64,000 bases of DNA from Denticeps clupeoides (taxonomy: Eukaryota; Chordata; Actinopteri; Clupeiformes; Denticipitidae): assembly GCF_900700375.1 (NCBI RefSeq), contig NC_041707.1, positions 30,932,264-30,996,263 on the forward strand. The letters run 5' to 3'. This document shows positions 12,501-22,704 of the stretch, in pieces (the first letter of the stretch is position 1; each line of letters begins with the position of its first letter). The notes under the pieces are model-generated. The model was not told the DNA's origin, made no database searches, and saw nothing but the letters and a program-made list of their open reading frames with translations. The position numbers and the translations under genes are program-made.

Positions 12501-12740
12501 CATTCAGATTAGACAGTCCTGCTACTTCCGAGAGGATTCGCAATGCCTGTGAAGACCGCTTTACAAAATTGGTAAGGATTAGTGCATTAGTCCCACTTGT
12601 TGGACTAATAAAGAATCATCTTATTTCACTAAGGCTTTTTCTAAACTGTGTTACAAGTGTGTGTGTGTGTGTGTTTGTGTGTGTTACAGTGCCCTCCTGC
12701 AGAACCTGGTACATACACTCCATGGGCAGTGAGGGTGTAA
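538..12740 (+). CDS. xdh: Xanthine dehydrogenase/oxidase, C-terminal half (18 exons)
   Basis: XDH is a cytosolic molybdo-flavoenzyme that oxidises hypoxanthine to xanthine and then to urate. Exons: 538-657, 1314-1410, 1700-1824, 2123-2256, 2828-2915, 3007-3093, 3316-3507, 3683-3828, 4095-4176, 4537-4632, 4722-4850, 5145-5219, 5325-5377, 5483-5597, 5678-5743, 5816-6004, 12404-12571 and 12690-12740. All junctions are GT-AG and the phases agree, giving 670 residues, about half of the usual 1,330. This part is the molybdenum-cofactor region. Residues matching bovine Gln767 (FVSTQ), Glu802 (GGFGGKE), Arg880 (ERALFHM), Phe914 (FRGFGG) and Glu1261 (AVGEPP) are all present. Glu802 and Arg880 favour XDH over aldehyde oxidase. 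The protein ends PWAVRV followed by TAA. The Fe-S and FAD domains lie left of the window. The penultimate intron is swollen to 6.4 kb by transposons, yet no exon is damaged. Confidence 0.96.
961..1193 (+). repeat. tRNA-headed SINE, family B
   Basis: Lies in an xdh intron. It has the tRNA-like head, the core 'caaggtgccactgagcaaag', a 'ctgcccactgctcac' block and the tail 'acaatgacaatcacttca'. The same layout recurs at 1479, 10245, 18318 and 29534. Confidence 0.8.
1479..1686 (+). repeat. SINE family B, slightly shortened
   Basis: Second family B copy in the next xdh intron. The head is shorter, the core 'gccaaggtgccactgagcaa' is present, and the tail ends in CACTTT repeats just upstream of the exon at 1700. 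The exon's splice acceptor follows within about 15 bases of the tail. Confidence 0.8.
6391..7083. mobile_element. Second hAT element nested in the first
   Basis: Ends read 'tagggatgcaccgatacc' on the left and 'catcggtgcacccctt' on the right. Flanking octamers are 'gcgtttag' (6383-6390) and 'gcgagtag' (7084-7091), matching at 6 of 8 bases, which fits an aged hAT duplication. It has no transposase frame. The related copy at 13813 shows the same 'gcgagtag' beside its right end. Confidence 0.75.
7613..7652. repeat. (ATT)n microsatellite
   Basis: TAA/ATT trinucleotide run inside the hAT element, near its right end. The second hAT copy has a shorter TAA run at the equivalent place (14376-14392). 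Confidence 0.8.
8057..8118 (+). pseudogene. THAP zinc-finger N-terminal exon scrap
   Basis: An ATG at 8057 opens [19 protein letters not shown] before a stop. This matches the first strand of a THAP DNA-binding domain (Met-Pro, then Cys-x4-Cys). No continuation with the later Cys/His ligands was found downstream. It could be the 5' end of a THAP-type gene or transposon that lost the rest. The identification rests on about 19 residues only. Confidence 0.45.
8139..8335 (-). repeat. tRNA-headed SINE, family A
   Basis: On the minus strand it reads from the head 'agggtggtagtagcctagtg' through 'cccaggttcaaatcccg' (B-box-like) to the L2-type tail 'ttgctcagcaagacactta...gataaatgcc' and TTTACA repeats at 8139-8155. 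The intron is otherwise non-coding here. Confidence 0.85.
8965..10152 (+). CDS. PIF/Harbinger transposase (HARBI1-like), uninterrupted, third catalytic residue changed
   Basis: 395-residue open frame of the DDE_4 nuclease family. Visible parts are a helix-turn-helix around residues 140-157 ([17 protein letters not shown]), first catalytic Asp202 in GAVDGTHV, second Asp252 in PGSVRDAR, the family motif [12 protein letters not shown] (290-301), and the AFGRLKARF block (330-338). The family's catalytic Glu normally sits just before that block (V-E-x-x-F-G-x-L-K). Here residue 328 is Gly (GGA at 9946-9948), one base from GAA. If that alignment is right, the protein should not cut DNA although its frame is intact. 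It is GC-rich compared with the surrounding intron, and an ATG with ACAATGG context starts it. It lies inside the xdh intron, on the same strand, converging with the Myb-like gene at 10835-11846. The usual length is 350-450 residues, so it is full-size. Confidence 0.92.
   Translation: MADYMSVVMLQLHLLQSLINQLQEILCALYILNEKRRLVNNAIFRMLDTPRRKTRRQTRRALWVRPGRTSAWWDNFANGVVADTEWRENFRMSRAPLFALLEELRPYIEGQMTNMRAPVDPIKKVAMTLYYLSNEGRLRETADAFGVSRQSASAFVRQTCKAIATHLGPKYVKLPFTEPEAAELVEGFHRAHGVPRCLGAVDGTHVEIKQPPSNSVEFGNGKGGHCVSVQAVCDYTYRFMDVVITSPGSVRDARACANTRLIRFLRTGRVPALEKQTVEGEEGIPISLLGDPADPLLPFLMKEYSNGGSMPQDRYVGLCLCRAHMVIGHAFGRLKARFHALKRPMDINLKDLPNVIYSCFVLHNYCEANKDYVDENSVLEAVQFDKNQSYNAIIP
10245..10658 (-). 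repeat. SINE family B split by a family A copy
   Basis: Minus-strand family B tail (TGATTGTCATTGTGA) lies at 10245-10290 and the body at about 10509-10658 ('gggcagccatgaaaggca', 'cagtggcaccttggcg'). Family A occupies the gap. The layout implies that family A inserted into an older family B copy. Confidence 0.65.
10316..10507 (+). repeat. SINE family A
   Basis: Head 'agggtggcctatagcgggta', B-box-like 'ggttcaaatcccac', tail 'gtctgataaatgctgtaaat'. It sits between the halves of the family B copy. Confidence 0.8.
10835..11846 (-). CDS. Harbinger Myb/SANT-like DNA-binding partner, two exons
   Basis: Two exons on the minus strand: 11846-11331 (172 codons) and 11233-10835 (132 codons plus stop), joined across a 97-bp intron with donor GTATGT and acceptor TTTTTAG. 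The product would be 304 residues. Residues 9-110 look like a Myb/SANT or trihelix domain: [18 protein letters not shown], then a Trp and aromatic pattern and [13 protein letters not shown]. An acidic-Ser linker ([14 protein letters not shown]), a basic stretch near the splice, a helical segment ([17 protein letters not shown]) and a Cys/His-bearing C-terminus follow. Harbinger elements encode such a partner, which in known cases helps the transposase enter the nucleus and bind element ends. Both exons are open, and the gene converges with the transposase, the usual Harbinger layout. Confidence 0.8.
12656..12684 (+). repeat. (GT)n run abutting the last xdh splice acceptor
   Basis: A GT-rich run fills the place where a pyrimidine tract would be expected, ending GTTACAG just before the final coding exon at 12690. 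Confidence 0.85.
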
Positions 12741-13600
12741 AACTGGATGGTACAGCATAACATGTACACGGGGAACTGTTCAACCAAGCCTTTTTGTCTT
12801 AATCCTAATTTATCCACTTCTGAATTAACCATATACATGTTACTATTTAAGCAGACTGTTAGCATGGTACGTTTTAGAGCTCACTTAAAAGCAGAAATGT
12901 AGATGTATAATATATATAGACATAGTGCCTTCATATCATTGTTAATGTATGCCAGATAGGTTTTAACAGTCATTTTAACACAGTAAAATACGAAACAGTA
13001 TTACTTCACATACATGTCATGTAGTTTTCTAAACTAATGCAAAAGACAAGACATGGCTGGGACACCAGTTAACCAACATTAGATGGCATTGTTGTTTGAA
13101 CTGGCACTAATCATTTTGAAAAATGATTTTTATACTGTAGATTTCATAAGATCAATTTAGATACAAATGTTTGTGTACTCAATCCAAATTCATGCGATGA
13201 AAACATATTTTACCTGAAATACTACATTGGCATGTATTTTTCATTTAAAAAATATAAGAATTATCAAAAACCAATATATCAATCAATTTTAAGTATGGTA
13301 CATGACTGCTCAATAAATGTTAAGATAAATGTTTAAAAACATACATTATGTATATAAATAAATATATATGAAAAGTACAGTAAGTGCATATGGGCATATA
13401 TAATTTGGTACAATTTGATGCATGATTGCATGAAAACAGAACAACATTTGCCCAGTTAATTTTCCTGTACTTCAAAATGAGAACCCAAATTAAATTTATG
13501 GTTAAATTATGCCTTTCATAGTAGATTCATGTTTGTTGATGCAAATAAAGTCATATTTGGTCCACTGGAATCACTTAGTTTTTTCACTTAGGCTGAAGTG
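12741..13600 (+). other. xdh 3' untranslated region and downstream flank
   Basis: AT-rich sequence with no coding signal. Candidate poly(A) signals AATAAA lie at about 13312 and 13544. Which of them ends the transcript cannot be told from the sequence. Confidence 0.6.
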
Positions 13601-13620
13601 ACATCAATAACAACAAAAAA

Positions 13621-14735
13621 CTATAAATACCTCATCCTGTAGGCATAGAGAATGGGATTGATGGCAGAGTTAACATGGGAAAGCAGTAAGGTCAGCAACA
13701 TTATAGACAGGGGCATGTCACAATCTGGGCACAATAGCAAAAAAAAAAAAAAAAACAGTTAACCACCAGAATTAGCATCGAGCAGAGTGGAAAAAACGAG
13801 GAAGAGCCGGGGCCTGTGATTAACCCCTTACACGCTGCTCAAACAGACATTTCTCAGAGCGTGGTATCGGTCCCTGGTATCGGGGGACATTTAACGAGTA
13901 TGAGTACTTGTACATGAGAAAATGTGGTATTGGTATCGGTGCATCCCTAGCGAGTAGTATGTCTGAATTCATAGTATTCAAAAAACAGTAGACGAGAAGT
14001 ACCCGGATGACCTACTACTTCCCGCCGAATTCTGTAGTAGGCATTCGATGGACGCTTCACTATCCCATAAGGCAGAGGATTCCACTACATACCAATTTAT
14101 TTGAGGCCTGTACACTTTGTTTAATAGTATTTTCTTATTTCATTTTTTTAAATAATATTTTATATATATAAAAACAAGCAAGACAAGGAAATAGTTTGTT
14201 TAAAAGATGCTCTTGTTATAAGACACTCTTGATGAGTATATGGGTACATGTAAATAAAAAGTAATATTTGAAAGCAATTCATATTGTGTTGGCAGGTCTA
14301 TGGTAACAGCAAACCACAAACCAGATGAATATATATTATATGCTCATTACATATCTAAATGTTTTTTTTTAAACAGCTAATAATAATAAAAAGCATTTCT
14401 CCACGGAAATGTTATATCGCAAGAAATATCATTATCGCATATTTTCCCAATATCGTGCAGCCCTACTTTTCATAATACTTGAATGTCATTTTACGTGCAC
14501 ACCCACAGGAGGATGTATTGCCCTAATCTCCTCCTCACCATCAGGAAGATGTCGGCACAGATAACACACATGACCACATGCAAGAGCATACACCCCAAAA
14601 AGTTGAAGTGCACCATGAACCTCATCTTCATTGTACATGAAAAAGAAGCAATAGCTGGACTGAGCCCATAATCAGAGCCATGACCCAGGTGATGAGAATA
14701 ACTAGCCTGACAAACCCTAACCCAGCCATTAAAAA
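13621..14735 (-). pseudogene. Adenosine-receptor-like GPCR remnant, split by a hAT element
   Basis: Two minus-strand blocks resemble the second coding exon of an adenosine receptor. Block 14735-14491 carries a TM4-like run (RLVILITWVMALIMGS) and, in another frame, a TM5-like run (MKMRFMVHFNFLGCM, then ADIFLMVRRRLGQ). Block 13740-13621 carries the third-loop CPDC and TM7 with the NPxxY motif: LSHVNSAINPILYAYRMR, then a stop. The frame change between TM4 and TM5, loss of most of extracellular loop 2, absence of a clear TM6, an early stop after TM7, and the 0.65-kb hAT piece between the blocks all point to a dead gene. The A1/A3 subtype is suggested by CPDC but not settled. TM1-3 were not found. 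Confidence 0.7.
13813..14465. mobile_element. Truncated second copy of the composite hAT
   Basis: Matches 6950-7725 closely. 13813-13949 is the right part of the nested hAT, ending 'ggtgcatcccta' and followed by 'gcgagtag'. The rest is the outer element, ending 'atatcgtgcagcccta' at 14465. The left third is missing. A poly(A) run at 13740-13757 and about 55 unassigned bases lie on its left. It interrupts the GPCR remnant. Confidence 0.8.
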
Positions 14736-14819
14736 GCCATGGCAAATTATTATTATTATATTTATGTTCAAACAATTTAAAATTCCTAAAATTTCATGAA
14801 ATCAATTATGTCATGTACA

Positions 14820-15620
14820 AAAGAGTTGTAAGGGTGTTTCCATGAAACGAGGTTTCATGTTTTTTTGTTGAAGAGTTTTAATAAACAAATAAATGTATAT
14901 ATTTTTAATTTTGTTGCATGTTGAAGTTAATATTGCAGGGTGTAATGTGAGTTTGCCGGCGGTTTTGAACGGTTCGGGGCAACAAAAAAAAAAAAAGAAA
15001 AGCTTACAGCACCTGGTATTCCCAGGCGGTCTCCCATCCAAGTACTAACCAGGCCCGACCCTGCTTAGCTTCCGAGATCGGACGAGATCGGGCGTTCTCA
15101 GGGTGGTATGGCCGTAAGCGAGAGCTGCTGTCGGAAAGGCTGCTTTTAAGAGGAAGGAAGCAATGATGGTTTCACCTCTACTAGCAGCCCACTGGCCCAC
15201 AGTCTGACAGCGAACGCTGGGACCAGATAGTGGACAACTTTAGAACGCTCACAGCACATGTGCTCACATTCAGCTCACGTTTGTACACTCTCCGATCAAA
15301 ACGGAGCTCTGTGCTTCACGGTCAGCCACAAGCCCAGTCCGTTCCGGGTTCGTTGGCCAGCGTTTGTTCCGCCACGTTTTTCTGTCTCTCAGGGTAAATG
15401 TGGGATTTAAATCTAAGCTCTGCTTTGAAAGAGAAGCGTGAACATGAGAAGTAAAGAGGCGCCGTGTCACAGCGCCCCCTGCAGTTCAAAAGTTGCAATG
15501 TCGCTGGAACTCCGCTTTGCTCACAGCCTGTGGACGCCGCATTTAGCTCCTCACTGGCCCCATTCAGTAGACGCTCTTCTCCAAAGCGACGAACATCAGT
15601 GCGGGGAGTAAGGGCGCTGC
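14820..15620 (-). repeat. Lone inverted 5S rDNA unit fragment
   Basis: Both sides of the 5S gene at 15000-15119 match the array spacer in reverse orientation: about 180 bases on the 3' side and about 500 on the 5' side. The 3' spacer differs at clearly more positions than the array units differ from one another. The remaining 1.2 kb of the unit is absent. Confidence 0.9.
15000..15119 (-). rRNA. 5S ribosomal RNA gene (dispersed copy)
   Basis: The 120-base gene reads GCTTACGGCCATACCACCCT at its 5' end and CCAGGTGCTGTAAGCTT at its 3' end. The internal control region is complete (A-box AGCTAAGCAGGGTCGG, C-box GGATGGGAGACCGCCTGG). By eye it is identical to the array genes. The upstream TTTTAAGAG keeps an AT-rich box near -28, and an A-rich run on the plus strand (a T-run terminator in transcript sense) follows the gene. 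It could be transcribed by Pol III. Confidence 0.97.
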
Positions 15621-16352
15621 TTCGGGGAACGGCAGGAGATTCTCTGACTGGTTGGAGCGGTATCTAATAACCAGCTCACAAAGTAAAACACTACACTGAA
15701 GTAAGCTCCTTATTCACACTGTCAGTTCCACCTTAAATACTGTGTAGACTGTGTAATCATAGTATCAATAGTATCAACTAATACCTTTCTGGCCCTAAAC
15801 ATTTTTCACTGTAAAATTGACCTGGGGACATAAAGATTTGTGATGAATATGGACATTTCAATGTAAAGTAAATAAAATTGCAGCCTGCAGTATTTAAGTA
15901 TGTCATAATAATTTTTTTATGTGCTGTGCGAAATCGCAAAAAAAAAATTCAATCCGAATGTGCGCAAGTGTCTATTAGTTTACATTGGGGCCGCCTACAT
16001 TTCATGGCCGCCCACTGCTCACCAAGGGTGATGGGTTAAAGCTCAGCACAATCGTTGAGTACCGGGACAGGTATGTTCCAGTCCTGTTCCAGTTGTGATC
16101 CAGTTCAGCCAAAAAAGGTTACCATCCATACTCGATTTAAACAATTTCAAAAACAAGATAATCCTTCAGATAAAGTGATTTCCGTGTTCAATCTTCAACC
16201 TTTAGCTCAACATTTAGCTCAAATGAGAACTAACAATCTTTTAACCACAAAATTCACTATAATAAAGTAAGTATTTTGTCACCAAAATGCTCATCTGATT
16301 TGATCTAGATTCTGTTCTGGTTTCTTTTCTCTTTCTCCCGTTCTCTTTTCTC
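15621..16352. other. Non-coding spacer with a SINE B fragment
   Basis: AT-rich. Positions 16000-16045 match the 'gcccactgctcaccaagggt' block of SINE family B. Nothing else is recognised. Confidence 0.5.
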
Positions 16353-17910
<1,558 letters not shown>

Positions 17911-17913
17911 ACG

Positions 17914-18240
17914 TTACCAACCCCCACCAAAGGGAAAAGGCCAACAACTAAGTATCCCACCCGTGCCCATCATCATGAGGAGCAGCCATCTCAGGAAAGG
18001 ACCCTCACCCTCTTTGCATCGTGTGCATGGGAGTAAGGCATGCCCAGGCATCCCTGGCAGACCCCCAAAATGTGCAGCCAAATAAGGAAAACGGAGACTG
18101 AGAGTGGCAGCGGCGTATACCGACAACCCGAGGCTCTCCGGGGCCAAGCCAAAGGCCTCCACAAGCAGCCATAAGCACCTCCACAAGAAGCTTGGTGGAC
18201 ATGATGGAAGCTGAACGGAGTCTGTCAGGGTTGAGCAGCA
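17914..18240. mobile_element. Possible gag-like retroelement fossil
   Basis: A plus-strand segment has the pattern DPHPLCIVCMG followed by HAQASL, like the capsid-side ORF of DIRS or Gypsy-type fish elements. It is broken and old-looking. Family and limits are uncertain. A SINE lies just downstream. Confidence 0.25.
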
Positions 18241-18317
18241 GAGTGGCGCTACGGAAGTGTGCTGGGCCCGTAACCCAGAGGTTGATGGATTGAAACCATG
18301 CCCTGCTACTTTCTTCT

Positions 18318-18562
18318 GGGGGCAGTGGTGGCCTTGCGGTTAAGGAAGTGGCCCCGTAATCAGAAGGTTGCCTGTTCGAATCCTGATCTGCCAAGGTGCC
18401 ACTGAGGTGCCACTGAGCAAAGCACCGTCCCCACACACTGCTCCCCGGGCGCCTGTCATGGCTGCCCACTGGTCACTAAGGGTGATGGGTTAAAAGCAGA
18501 GGACACATTTCACTGTGTGCACCGTGTGCTGTGCTGCAGTGTATCACAATGACAATCACTTC
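18318..18562 (+). repeat. SINE family B, near full length
   Basis: Best-preserved family B copy. Head 'ggcagtggtggccttgcggt', B-box-like 'ctgttcgaatcctgatc', a duplicated 'gaggtgccact' in the core, and the tail 'cacaatgacaatcacttc'. Confidence 0.85.
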
Positions 18563-18962
18563 TCAATTAAAATTTAATTTGATGGTAAACGACTTCCACC
18601 CGTTAACCCTCCACCCAAACAGCTCCTGCCGGACAACAATGATCTCATTTTTATGGTCATCACACAGCGCAGTTCAGGGCTGCGGACACATAACGGGCCT
18701 GACGGATGGATGCTGGATGCTGCACATGACCCCACAAAGGGTCTTTTTGGCATGGCGCTGGAGAAAAAGAGGGAGACAAGCACCATCAGGAAGCAGGAGA
18801 ACAAAACTTTTGATGATGGGCCTCCCCACCCCAGCGTGGCCATCTTCGTCCCATCTTGGCTCTGCGAGTGGTAAAAAAATACCTGCGAACATATATGTTC
18901 AGGATGCTGACTCATAAGGTGCTCTGCCAGTCAAATCATGCAAACTATTCATGTAACAATCC

Positions 18963-19845
18963 TGTCATGATCCGGTCCGAAAGGGGTTACTCTGTTTCAC
19001 TGTTGTCATGTGTAATGTTCCCTAATCGGTTTCACCTGTGTCGAATGTATAAAGCTGCCCTGTTTCTTTTCTGTTCGCTGTTAGGCCTTTGATACATTAC
19101 TGACATGGCGATGAAGGAGGACGCATTCGCACGACTTCACACGACAGGGGTTTTAATACGAACTGCACGAGACTGGGGAACATTAACACGCAATGACCTG
19201 ACGGAGAACAGACACGAACAGGATAGTTTTATACAATTATATAAATATACACCAGGTGAACACGATCAGGGACCATTACACGAGACTAACATGAAACTCT
19301 GGTCCGAACTCCGGATCCGGAGTAATCCCGGCAGTTACATGTTCACCAACATCTCGGATGTCTCCCCAGTCTTGTTCTTCACCCATTAAACCCTGGTTAC
19401 GTGACGTTGTGCGATTGCGTCCTTTTTCCTTGTCCAGATTTGTCATCGTCTCCGTTCACCTGCCTAGTCATGCCACCATGGTTGTGACAGATCCTGATGA
19501 TGTGAATCATCATCTGTCAGGATCCGGTCCGAAATGGGGTTACTCCGGTCCGGATCAGGATCCGGACCGGAGTTTAATTGTTGTCCTGTGTAATGTTCCC
19601 TAATCGTTTTCACCTGTGTTAATTGTATAAAGCTGCCCTGTTCGTTTCTGTTCGCTGTCAGGTCTTTAACGTTATGTTCCATGTTCACCAGTGTCTACGT
19701 CTCAGATGTCTCCCCTGTCCTGTGATTCACCATTAAACCCCTGTTCCGTGATGTCAGGTGAAAGCGTCCTTCATTCCACGTCTTCTCGTCACTCTTAGTC
19801 CTCCTCTCCGTTCACCCGCCGCGTCATGCCCGCATGGACGTGACA
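18963..19845 (+). mobile_element. Gypsy-type LTR fossils, two copies in tandem
   Basis: Two LTR-like blocks at 18963-19489 and 19515-19845 each begin TGTCA...GATCCGGTCC and end TGACA. They share a TATAAAGCTGCCCTGTT promoter-like core and a CATTAAACC poly(A)-like site. Only about 25 bases lie between them, so the internal region is missing here. The first is longer because it carries extra sequence. They look like decayed, moderately old remains. Confidence 0.65.
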
Positions 19846-20231
19846 CTGTCGGACTAATTTTTTCACATCAACAGAAAATTCCTCAGGTTTGCTTTTCGGG
19901 ATGGAATTTCAAAATCTCCCTTTTCGTCTGTCTCTCAGTGTTTACACTGTCTCCGCTAAGAATGGCAGGATCAGAATTTTTTTTTTGGACATAGACGATC
20001 ATCTCAAAATCAAAGGAGCAGGCGATCAGGGACGCCACCACTGTGCTAAGTACCACTTTAAAGATGTTGGTTTTCATGTGAATGTTGAAAAGGGCTGTAT
20101 GGAGAACAGTCGCTATAAAAATGAGAAATTCTGACTAGGTAGGACAATCCGACAGAACACCTTGTATAGCGTTCTACTGCTGCATGTTCTACCGCTTCAC
20201 GCCTTTCACTAAGGGATGAGCCACGCCCATC

Positions 20232-20580
20232 ATGTCTGGGATATTAAGATGTGACCCCCCCTTTCGGGTCTGGACCAATCACCAAAACCTCATCACCATC
20301 AAAGCGGCCAATCAACTCAATCCCCGTCAGGCGAGGTGGGCTCTGTTCTTCGAACAATTTAACTTCCAGCTCTCCTACCGTCCCGGTTTACAGAAAAGAA
20401 ACAGGGCAGCTTTATTCATTTGACACAGGTGAAACCGATTAGGGTTCCAGATATCAAAAGGCTGATGCACTGTCCCGACAGCACGCTCCAGATTCACAAT
20501 CTTCCGACCCCGAGCCCATTCGTCCACCTCACCCCATCCTAGGTACTCTCCGATGGTCCCTGGAGACTAAGGTGCCGGGC
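20232..20580 (+). mobile_element. Ty3/Gypsy pol fossil (RNase H region) with an inverted LTR scrap
   Basis: A segment reads [11 protein letters not shown], then [12 protein letters not shown] and NFQLSYRPG, the RNase H part of Gypsy polymerase, and continues with a KADALSRQ-like motif near 20460. Between the two, 20390-20450 matches the reverse complement of the LTRs at 18963 and 19515. The fossil is broken and only a small part of pol remains. Confidence 0.65.
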
Positions 20581-20749
20581 TGCCCACCCACAAGGGTGCC
20601 CCAACACCTACCGGTCCGATGTGCTGCACTGGGGCCATTCATCTGTACTCTCAGGCCATCCAGGATGTCAGCGGACCCTCTCCTTCATTCGGCGGGCGTT
20701 CTAGTGGCCTTCGTTACGACGGGATGTACAGACCTACGTTGACGTGTGT

Positions 20750-20779
20750 GCGTGTGTGTGCATGCATGCACACACACGC
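20750..20779. repeat. Perfect 30-bp palindrome of alternating purine/pyrimidine
   Basis: A GCGTGTGTGTG arm, a CATGCATG centre and a mirrored CACACACACGC arm give exact two-fold symmetry over 30 bases. Further CATG repeats run to 20793. Confidence 0.9.
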
Positions 20780-21511
20780 ATGCATGCATGCATCTGAAAA
20801 TACAGAAAACAAGTACTTGTGGCTGAACTAGCAGAACTGGATGAGTGTTCTGCTGCAAGTTGCTCTGAGTTAGAACTGAAGAGGGCTGATCTCAAAATTG
20901 GCATTCAGAAGGCCAGATCCATTATGCACACACCACTTTGGGACTACTGTGACACTGATGTGTATGCAACGATGCAAATATTAAAGGTCAAATGACATGC
21001 AAATTTCCCCCAGCCTGTCTAATGTCCTGCAGTGGCACTCCTCAATCCTCAGACACTCGTATCTGGAATTTGTCCCCTTATTGTCCCCTGTTTCATGCTT
21101 TGTCCGTCACCCCTCCCCTAAAAACTCCACCATTGCAGTTGCTTGGTGATGTAAAAATGAGCACAAATACATTTTTTTAGTCACGTCACATGAGACTCTG
21201 AAGAACCAGTGGGTTAATTTTATTTTTTTCTGGAAAAACACCGGCACAACTTCCTGATTGCGGCAAACATTGTGATTGGTGAACGCTCTTCAACTCATCC
21301 CGCCTCTCTCCTCCTCATTGGCATTTAAAGCTACACACACAGAAACGGCGTGTCATTGTGTCTCAATCTCATCTCAAAGTGGCTGTGATTCTGCACCAAG
21401 GCTGAATTTTTGAATGAGACTTCAGATACAGTATTAGGGGACCACTAAGAACAATTTAATGTCAGGGGACCTTTAAATGGAGATTAAGTTAAGAGGACCT
21501 GTGACATTTGG

Positions 21512-21543
21512 TTCATAGTGTTACCCACTAGGCTACTACCACC
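21512..21543 (-). repeat. SINE family A head fragment
   Basis: Only the 'ggtggtagtagcctagtggg' head and a few bases more remain, in minus orientation. Confidence 0.55.
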
Positions 21544-22076
21544 ATAAAATGCAAGTATTAGTATTATTTGTAAGATCCAGCAATTTCAGTGTCAGTTGAA
21601 TCACATTGCTAAGAGGACATAAAGAAATCTTCAGTGGAAAGGAAATCCAGTGCATTGTTTAAAACTGCTCCATGAAGAATTATTAGTGTTATTAATGTTA
21701 TTATATATTTGTAATCACAGCAGTAGTCCAGAAAATACTATATGTTGTGGACTTCAATTTTAAAGCCAGATTATTGCTGACTCTTGAATGTTGTATGTGA
21801 TAGATACTAGACATTCACAAGTCTCCCAGGGATGTAAAGCCATTTGATCTGAGTTGTTTGTCCTTGGGATCAAGATTCAGGTATGCCCCATACTTCCCAC
21901 CAGATCAGTTTAATAACACCATTGCTGTTGGAAAACTTGTCACTGGATCTGGTTTCTCTGGTCCAGTTGATTTCTGCAAACAGAATAAATAATGCATACA
22001 ACTCCTCCCAGGACACATAAATATGTGAGTTTATTGTTTAGTCATTTTTTTATATTTGTTTACTTTAGCATATTGT

Positions 22077-22105
22077 TTGTGTGTGTGTGTGTGTGTGTGT
22101 GCATG
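22077..22105. repeat. (GT)n microsatellite
   Basis: About 12 GT units followed by GCATGCGTGTG. Confidence 0.9.
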
Positions 22106-22704
22106 CGTGTGTCTAAGTTCGGGAATCAAGGTGAAAGACATGATGGCAAATCGAGCTTCCATAACTATACTGAATGAGAGAGAGTGCTTTAATTATTCCA
22201 TTAAGAATTGCTGCACATGCTGTCGCTTAATCATTGATATTTTTGATTTATAACACTTTAGATGTACAGTGGAATTATTAGACATCATTAACATTTGGCC
22301 AACCATGATGGATGGTTTGTGAATTTATGTTTAGGTTTAGAAAACTGTTGTTATTGGACTTTGTGGTAATAATGTGTGTGTTCTAGCATTTGAAGATTGG
22401 GTGGTAGTGACCCACATTGTGAACCCGACTCATTTCTATGTTCACTACACCACCAAAAGATCAGTTCCACCTGTAATAGGAACCAAGGCCTTTACACTCC
22501 CCAGCACCTCATCCAGATTGGTCAGTGTTGTGCTTTGCATGTGCCTGATTCATCCTGTGTATCTGCAAAAGTTTTATGTTTGTCTCAGTTAAACAACCAA
22601 ACTGAGCGATACACAAATATCCTTGGTCAAGTGTCTTTATAGCATTATTTGTGTGCTTGAATCAAACTGAAATTCATTTTCCTCCTTGGTGCAGTTCGTT
22701 TACC

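Larger units (their letters stand above)
20806..22520 (+). pseudogene. RNF17/TDRD4-like exon blocks, partial
   Basis: Three plus-strand open blocks look like exons of one germline gene. 20806-20986 carries VLVAELAELDECSAAS and ELELKRADLKIGIQKARS, a coiled-coil-like stretch. 21811-21991 carries DVKPFDLSCLSLGSRF and YAPYFPPDQFNNTIAVGKL. 22387-22520 carries FEDWVVVTHIVNPTHFYVHY, which resembles the start of a Tudor domain as in RNF17 (a germ-granule RING/Tudor protein). Splice sites are plausible for the third block but weak or out of phase between the first two, and the RING finger and later Tudor repeats are not seen. It is therefore a partial or decayed gene. The identity is inferred from remembered motifs. 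Confidence 0.35.

Noticed and set aside
18574-18915. Overlapping frames around 18.6-18.9 kb that read like protein
   Set aside because: They match no family I know and have no splice context. They lie between a SINE and LTR fossils.
19883-20077. Minus-strand 64-codon frame beginning MKTNIFKVVLSTVVASLIAC
   Set aside because: It looks like a signal anchor, but nothing recognisable follows, there is no splice partner, and it lies in LTR-fossil debris.
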